Positions 58,846 through 64,000 of a stretch of 64,000 nucleotides of DNA are shown one piece after another. Both the position numbers and the translations under genes were made by a program. The notes beneath the pieces were generated by a model. That model did no database searches and had not been told where the DNA came from. It saw only the letters and a list, made by a program, of their open reading frames with translations. Source of the DNA: Ceriagrion tenellum (Eukaryota; Arthropoda; Insecta; Odonata; Coenagrionidae); assembly GCA_963169105.1 (NCBI GenBank), contig OY720637.1:32111925-32175924 (forward strand), written 5' to 3'. The stretch's first letter is position 1, and every line of letters starts with the position of its first letter.

Positions 58846-59707
58846 GAGAAGTGTATAAGAGGCTTTAACATTTTGAAACTTGTTTTAAGCAATGAAATAT
58901 CCATTGGGTAGTAACCCAACCCGATTTCCCAAAGACGTTATCCAGTTTTGATAGAATTGAGTCTCGTGCCCCGCTATTCAATCCGACCCCTTAACTGAAA
59001 CTCTTCCTGCAGTACTGGGTGTGTGTTTTACATAAAAATATAAAATGTTTGGCCTTTTTTAGACTTCGCTTAGTGGTTGTATTAAATTTTTTTTGTCGTG
59101 AAATAATGTGTTACAATCATGTAAGGAACCTTATAATCGTCTAGTAAAATTTCACTTATCCCTGATAGCAAAACTTCTTCAACCGATTCTCTTTTTAGGA
59201 CGTTATTTTTGCCTGTTTGCATTAGTTCATTTTGATTTATGCTGTATTGCAAGCTGGTTGTTTCCATGTGTTGAAAATGAATGCTGATTTAGTCCCCTTA
59301 CATATGAAAAGGATTTGTCTAATTGATTGTAAATTAATCAAACTTTTTAAGGGCGAGGATATGTGTGTATATGAATGTGAATTTCAGTGATACGTTAATA
59401 ACTAGAGTTGACTAAGCTGATGGTTCGTGGTCTTATTAAATAGTCTTAACATGACTATCGTTTGATCTGTGATTCGACAGTTTTACTGAGACCTTATATC
59501 TGATACTAATTAATTTCAGGTGGTTTGTCTATTATCTGATGGGAAGAGTTTAAGTTGTTTAAGGGGTCGGATTGAATAGCGGGGCACGAGACTCAATTCT
59601 ATCAAAACTGGATAACGTCTTTGGGAAATCGGAGTGGGTTACTACCCAATGGATATTTCATTGCTTAAAACAAGTTTCAAAATGTTAAAGCCTCTTATAT
59701 ACTTCTC
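58846..59707. mobile_element. 862-bp element with terminal inverted repeats of about 148 bp
   Basis: 58846-58993 and 59558-59707 are near-identical inverted copies: GAGAAGTGTATAAGAGGC, GAAATATCCATTGGGTAG, GTTATCCAGTTTTGATAG, GTGCCCCGCTATTC and CCGACCCCTTAA. The AT-rich interior has no transposase; the 61-codon frame at 59082-59267 has no domain. No clear target duplication. The right end abuts the motif array listed next. Confidence 0.8.
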
Positions 59708-59710
59708 GTT

Positions 59711-59990
59711 CTCTACAGAACGTATGTTCTGTAGGTTATTTTCTGCAGAGCAAAATAACTCCTTACAAGATGTTCTGTAGAACTTAAGCAACTCTACGGA
59801 AATATGTGAGGTTTCCTTGATCTAGTAAGGAGTTCTACAGAGCGTCAAAGAACTTCTGTAGAACGTCCTAAGGTATTCTGCAGAACGTCGTAGGGAATTC
59901 CGTAAAATGGCGTTTCAATACTTTAAGGAATATCTACAGAACTTTAAGAAAGTCTGTTGAAGTATTTATAAGGAAACTATACAGAATTTT
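59711..59990. repeat. Array of TTCTGTAGAAC-type palindromes
   Basis: Variants of TTCTGYAGAACGTC or its complement occur at 59711, 59726, 59741, 59772, 59832, 59853, 59875 and 59933, with weaker ones at 59793, 59897 and 59978. Between 59832 and 59897 the spacing is about 22 bases. ACAGAACGTATGTTCTGT (59716-59733) is a perfect inverted repeat around 4 bases. No coding sequence. Confidence 0.7.
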
Positions 59991-62089
59991 TTAGCAGGGC
60001 GGGTATAACATATCTAAGTATAGAGGCACGCGTTTTCATTTTTAACTGTGTTAAGCTAAGTTATAAACGTCCATTGCTCTTCCTTTCCAATTTCAGGAGG
60101 TAAGAAAGAAGTAAATAATTTGTAGGCAGTTGGGAAATAGTGGAATGGGAACATATGGACATGGACTATTTGATTTCCTCTGAATAGGGTGGCGGAGAGC
60201 AAGTGGGCTAATTTGAAGCCAATTTTAAAGCTAGAGAGGGCCAGCAGTCCAACTCTAGACAACTCCCAGCATAGTATTTACCAATCAATCGTACCCTATT
60301 ACCTCGTCTAACAAGCATCATCTACGAATTCTCTCTCTTATCCTACGACAGAATCTGCCCGCGGGCCGAATCTCGAGCCGGATTCGGCCGACTAAATAAT
60401 TCCGATCCGATTAGATGAGTTAGTCTCAAGCATTTAAGAGGGCTCCCTCTTCCCCTGCAATAATTTTTCATAATTAAAGATAAACACTATTCCCACGGAT
60501 GTGAATTTTAAATCACAATCAATCAAATCTCCAATTGTGTGATTTACTATAAAAATCGATGCTAATAACGTGGGGCTAGGAAAGTTATTAATGATTTATT
60601 ATTTTTTGTGTCCGGAAAAAACTACAAAATATGATAAGCTCCATAGTGATTTGCTTAAAATATACTTCAAAACATCTCATATTAAAACAATTCCAGATTA
60701 TAAATTGCATTTTTATTATTTGTAAGTCCTGTCCTGTGTAAGACAAACATCATTTACATTTCAATTGAAAGTTAGAGCTTCCGTATTTCATTTAATGGAC
60801 ATTACAGTCGTTGAGAGATATATTAAGTACACATTGAAAAAATGCATGAAGCTAACGAAAAGTACAGAAGAGTCATAAAATACAGAAACAGGAGAATATT
60901 GCGTTCAGAATAAGAATCACATTTCTGAGTAAATATGGTGGAATAACATTTAGTTTGTAGTTACAGTCTGCTCAGAAATTGCTGATCTCATTATTGAGTT
61001 AAGTATTCAGAATAATTGAATGACATTTTCTCAAAGTTATTTTCTCAATTACACAAAAAATATATGCTAAGTAGAAAACAGCAAGGCCTTGGGTTATGAA
61101 ACAAATGCATGTGAAAAACACCAAAACCTGGAATGGAATACGCAGATCTCAACTTTATTGGCCCAAGCAAGACCACCAAGCTACCCAGGAGCAATTCAGG
61201 CAGGGACATTAGGACAACTCGCCGGAGACAATTGTTTCGATAAGACGGCTAGTCAAAAGTCTGTGGTTCAATTCCCACTTCAGGGCAAAATTATTTTATC
61301 CTGTTACTTCTACACCATTAGTTCGAAAAATCGTTCCCTATTTACGAAGTAGGAATGACGATCTGCATCCAGGTAAGAATTTGAAACAATGAGCCCTATC
61401 ATTTTTACGAATTTCTAAAATAAAGAAATATTTCTAAAACGAAAGTTTCTACGAATAACTAATCACAGTAAAAAATGGTCTGTTACTGTATTGGCTGCCG
61501 ATTTTTGGAATTAACTTCCTCATGACATTGATACATTGCCAAAAAATATATTCAGTTATTCAATTATGCTCTGAATTTCAAACTATTCCTTGAAGAACGA
61601 CAAAGATTGTGCGAAAATTTAACCTTACGGGAATGGATGGTGCTAAGAAACATTGCACGAAAAACTTAGATTTAATGATAAAATCGTTACATTCCATTTT
61701 TATGCCATGGTTTAAATAATAAACGTGAGACGAAGGCAAAAGAGAAGTATGTATTATCACAGGAAGAACGTTCTTTGCTCCTCAAAATTTTTAATACTTA
61801 AAGGAAAAGACAATATAAAGTGAATATGCAATATTTGACTCATTGAAAAAATATTAGAATATTTTTTTTGTAACTTCAGTTGCAGGTATGAAACGGCCCA
61901 ACGAGAGCTGCTTTGAAACCAAACGTTTTTCAACCATTACTTAACATTGGATTAGAAGCTCACTTCGAATGGTCAACCTCTTAGCGGCAACGGGTACCCA
62001 GATTTATGAGGAAGGATAATTTATGAGGAATGATAAGCATTCAAAGGCATGGCAAGAAGCCTTCAAAGAAGCCTAGAAGCCTAAATGAC
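59991..62089. other. AT-rich non-coding stretch with a weak tRNA-like segment
   Basis: At about 61240-61290 the plus strand has a B box GGTTCAATTCC in a T-arm-like GTGGTTCAATTCCCAC. No matching acceptor stem is found. The 87-codon frame over it (61089-61352) is not supported. The rest is unrecognised. Confidence 0.35.
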
Positions 62090-62412
62090 TTGAAGCCTTC
62101 GAAACCTGGTGCTGAAGGAGGCTGCAGAAAATAAAATGGATGGACAAAATAGGAAACGATGAAGTGTACAGAAGAGTAGAAGAGGAAAGGACAATATGGA
62201 ACACAATAGAGAAAAGAAGAACCAGATGGATTGGACACACCCTGAGACACAATGGGTCTATGAAGAACATAACTGAAGGTAAAATACAGGGAAAAGTCCC
62301 CAGAGGAAGACTCGGGAATAAGTTCATGGACCAGGAGCTATTTATGGAGCATTAGATAGGGAAGGGTGGAGGGCTGCAGTCAACCAATCTTAGGATTGAA
62401 CGACCAATGATG
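62090..62412 (+). mobile_element. LINE-beta C-terminal fragment with internal deletion
   Basis: It begins at LEAFETWC, then a stop, and continues KIGNDEVYRRVEEERTIWNT, RRTRWIGHTLRHNGSMKNIT and NKFMDQ. About 60 bases present in other copies (the KRKV-like segment) are deleted before GATAGGGAAGGGTGGAGGGC. It ends GGATTGAACGACCAATGA. Confidence 0.85.
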
Positions 62413-63039
62413 ATACCCTGGCTCTCAAGTTATACTAAGACACTAGAGTTTTTGGCCTTTAACCTGTGCAGAACCAATAGGACCGGGTAGACCAAGTTCC
62501 GGTTGCCAGCATTCTTAGAAGTAAGAGCTGCTAAGGAGGAGTCATGCACAGGGAGAGTTGGATTCGAACGTAACGCCTTCCGCCGCGGTACGCCAGCTAC
62601 TTAACATCTGCTCGAAGCCACTCCATAGACCGTCGACCTCTCTCAATTAACGGGAATGGCCGGGTGGGGGGGCTGTGGGGAGGGGGCTAAGAGCGCTGGG
62701 AAATAAGGGGCAAGGGGACCGAGTTGGCATGAGAGAGACGTGCATGAAATGGAGCAGGGAAAGAAAGAAAGCAATCCTCTCGATACTTCGCAGCTCACAC
62801 GTGCATGGAACATCTGCACAAAAAAATACGAAAGCTATACTTCCGAATGAACTTTTGAGGTGGCAGCACTAATAAAAGCGCCATTGATTTCGCATTTAAA
62901 AGTAACCTGATTCCTTTTTTTATACTACTCACACGCTTTGTTCTGCAATCAATTTTCCACAAAACGTCTTTCAACTATCACGGACCTTGGGTCGTGAGAT
63001 AAAGCAAGGTGAATTGAGAAAAAATAAAATTTTCGAATA
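62413..63039. other. Non-coding stretch with a weak tRNA-like segment
   Basis: At about 62565-62640 the minus strand has a B-box-like GTTCGAATCC (reverse of 62570-62579) with a possible tRNA-like head. 62650-62710 is a short G-rich run. A 65-codon frame (62675-62872) is unsupported. Confidence 0.35.
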
Positions 63040-63535
63040 CAGCCCATGCTAGAGAGGGGTTCAAGGGAAAAAGACAACTGCTGTGCTCAAAGAAGATAGG
63101 ACTACAAACCAGTAAACAGTACGTGAAAACATTCGTGTGGAGCGTTGCACTCTATGGGTTGAAAGCATGGGCCATAGGAAAAGCAGACCAGAACAGACAA
63201 GAAGGCCTCGAAACCTGGTGCTGGAGGAGGATGCTGAAGATAAAATGGAAAAAAATAAGAAATGATGAATTGCACAGAAGAGTAAAAGAGGAGAGGACCA
63301 TATGGAACAGCAAAGAGAAAATCAGAACCAGATGGATGTGACACAGTGAATAACATAATTGAAGGTAAAACGGAGGGGAAAGTCCCAAGAGAAATACCCA
63401 GGAATAAGTTCATGGACCAAATCAAAGAGAAAAGTACATGGAAAGAGATACCAGGAGGGAAGGGAACTAGCATTGGATAGGGAAGGGTGTAGGGCTGCAT
63501 TTAACCAATCCTAGAATTGAACGACCAATGACTCG
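63040..63535 (+). mobile_element. LINE-beta C-terminal fragment with 3' end
   Basis: An open frame to 63341 encodes GKRQLLCSKKIGLQTSKQYV, KTFVWSVALYGLKAW, ETWCWRRMLKIKW and RNDELHRRVKEERTIW. It then meets a stop at the position of the usual GHTLRHN segment, where about 15 bases are missing. The 3' end (TAGAATTGAACGACCAATGA) is that of the family. 5'-truncated near the same point as the copy at 14830. Confidence 0.85.
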
Positions 63536-64000
63536 ACCATTTTTCGGCAACATTCAAGTAATGTCAGCGTACGATGGACGTAAAGAGTGCAATTTTCCTG
63601 TAAGAAAATAGCTCACACGAAAAATCATATGCCTAAAAGTCTAAACTTAAGCAGGTTTTTCGCTAAACATTTCCCCTCAGATTTTCCCCAATATTTCGTT
63701 TGATATCTTCATAAATGCTTGGTGAGCATGTGAGAAATAAAAGTGAAACCACCTGGTATAGATAGAGACATTCTACGCAAGGTTAGAGAGTCATAAAGGT
63801 GTACCACAGGGGAGCGTCTTGAGAATACTCGTTCGCAACCAACATACAGCACATGAATAAACGAGATATCCTCCCCGGCCAAACGCCCTTTACGCGAATT
63901 TCAGAGATATATGCAGATGGTAATATTTTGCATGTGTCACCCTTAGTTCCTCACATCAGCTTTCCAATAGTTTATATTTTTATAACCAAAATAACTATTC
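63536..64000. other. Non-coding stretch to window end
   Basis: Nothing recognised. Confidence 0.35.

Overview
The window looks like nuclear DNA of an animal with a repeat-rich genome, most likely an arthropod. The grounds are tRNA-derived SINEs with A and B boxes, the 3' ends of two non-LTR retrotransposon (LINE) families, TTAA-, TA- and 8-bp-flanked miniature DNA transposons, long foldback elements, AT-rich non-coding sequence, and no operons or ribosome binding sites. The species cannot be named from sequence alone. A run of exactly 200 N (33774-33973) is an assembly gap of conventional size.

No complete host gene is visible. The best coding candidate is a short terminal exon on the minus strand at 24521-24715: an acceptor-like CAG followed by 64 open codons and a stop. 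Other open frames are low-complexity, out of frame, or lie in repeats. The window is best read as intergenic or long-intron sequence.

Repeats, with names local to this annotation. SINE-A (tRNA head plus conserved body): 474-777, 1567-1762, 2990-3184, 7453-7735, 43606-44215. SINE-B (tRNA-like core, read on minus): 28650-28990, 29655-29900, 32640-32700, 38067-38222, 47741-48005. LINE-alpha (reverse-transcriptase C-terminus, long 3'UTR, GATGTA-type tail): 28374-28650, 29003-29585, 33974-34363, 37842-38470, 43652-43998, 46728-47310, 47342-47740, 50908-51404. LINE-beta (a different C-terminus, AATGA-type tail): 11655-11811, 14830-15390, 15622-15826, 62090-62412, 63040-63535, with a distant relative at 32090-32410. 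All LINE copies are 5'-truncated and broken.

DNA-transposon-like and foldback elements: a TTAA-flanked palindromic element with four copies of an 18-bp palindrome (6058-6283), a 732-bp element with 177-bp inverted repeats (19816-20547), a pogo/Tc1-like element with its 5' part duplicated (22245-22762), a 174-bp hAT-like MITE with an 8-bp target duplication (47824-47997), and foldbacks at 8479-8656, 42218-42640, 54291-54856 and 58846-59707. Tandem arrays have periods of 355 bp (3725-4950), 83 bp (46413-46735), 130 bp (55206-55485), 68 bp (42678-42815) and about 22 bp (59832-59905).

Between these lie about a dozen GC- and CpG-richer islands of a few hundred bases with strand-biased purine or pyrimidine runs and no convincing ORF. 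Several insertions are nested (LINE in SINE, SINE in LINE, MITE in SINE), which gives relative ages.
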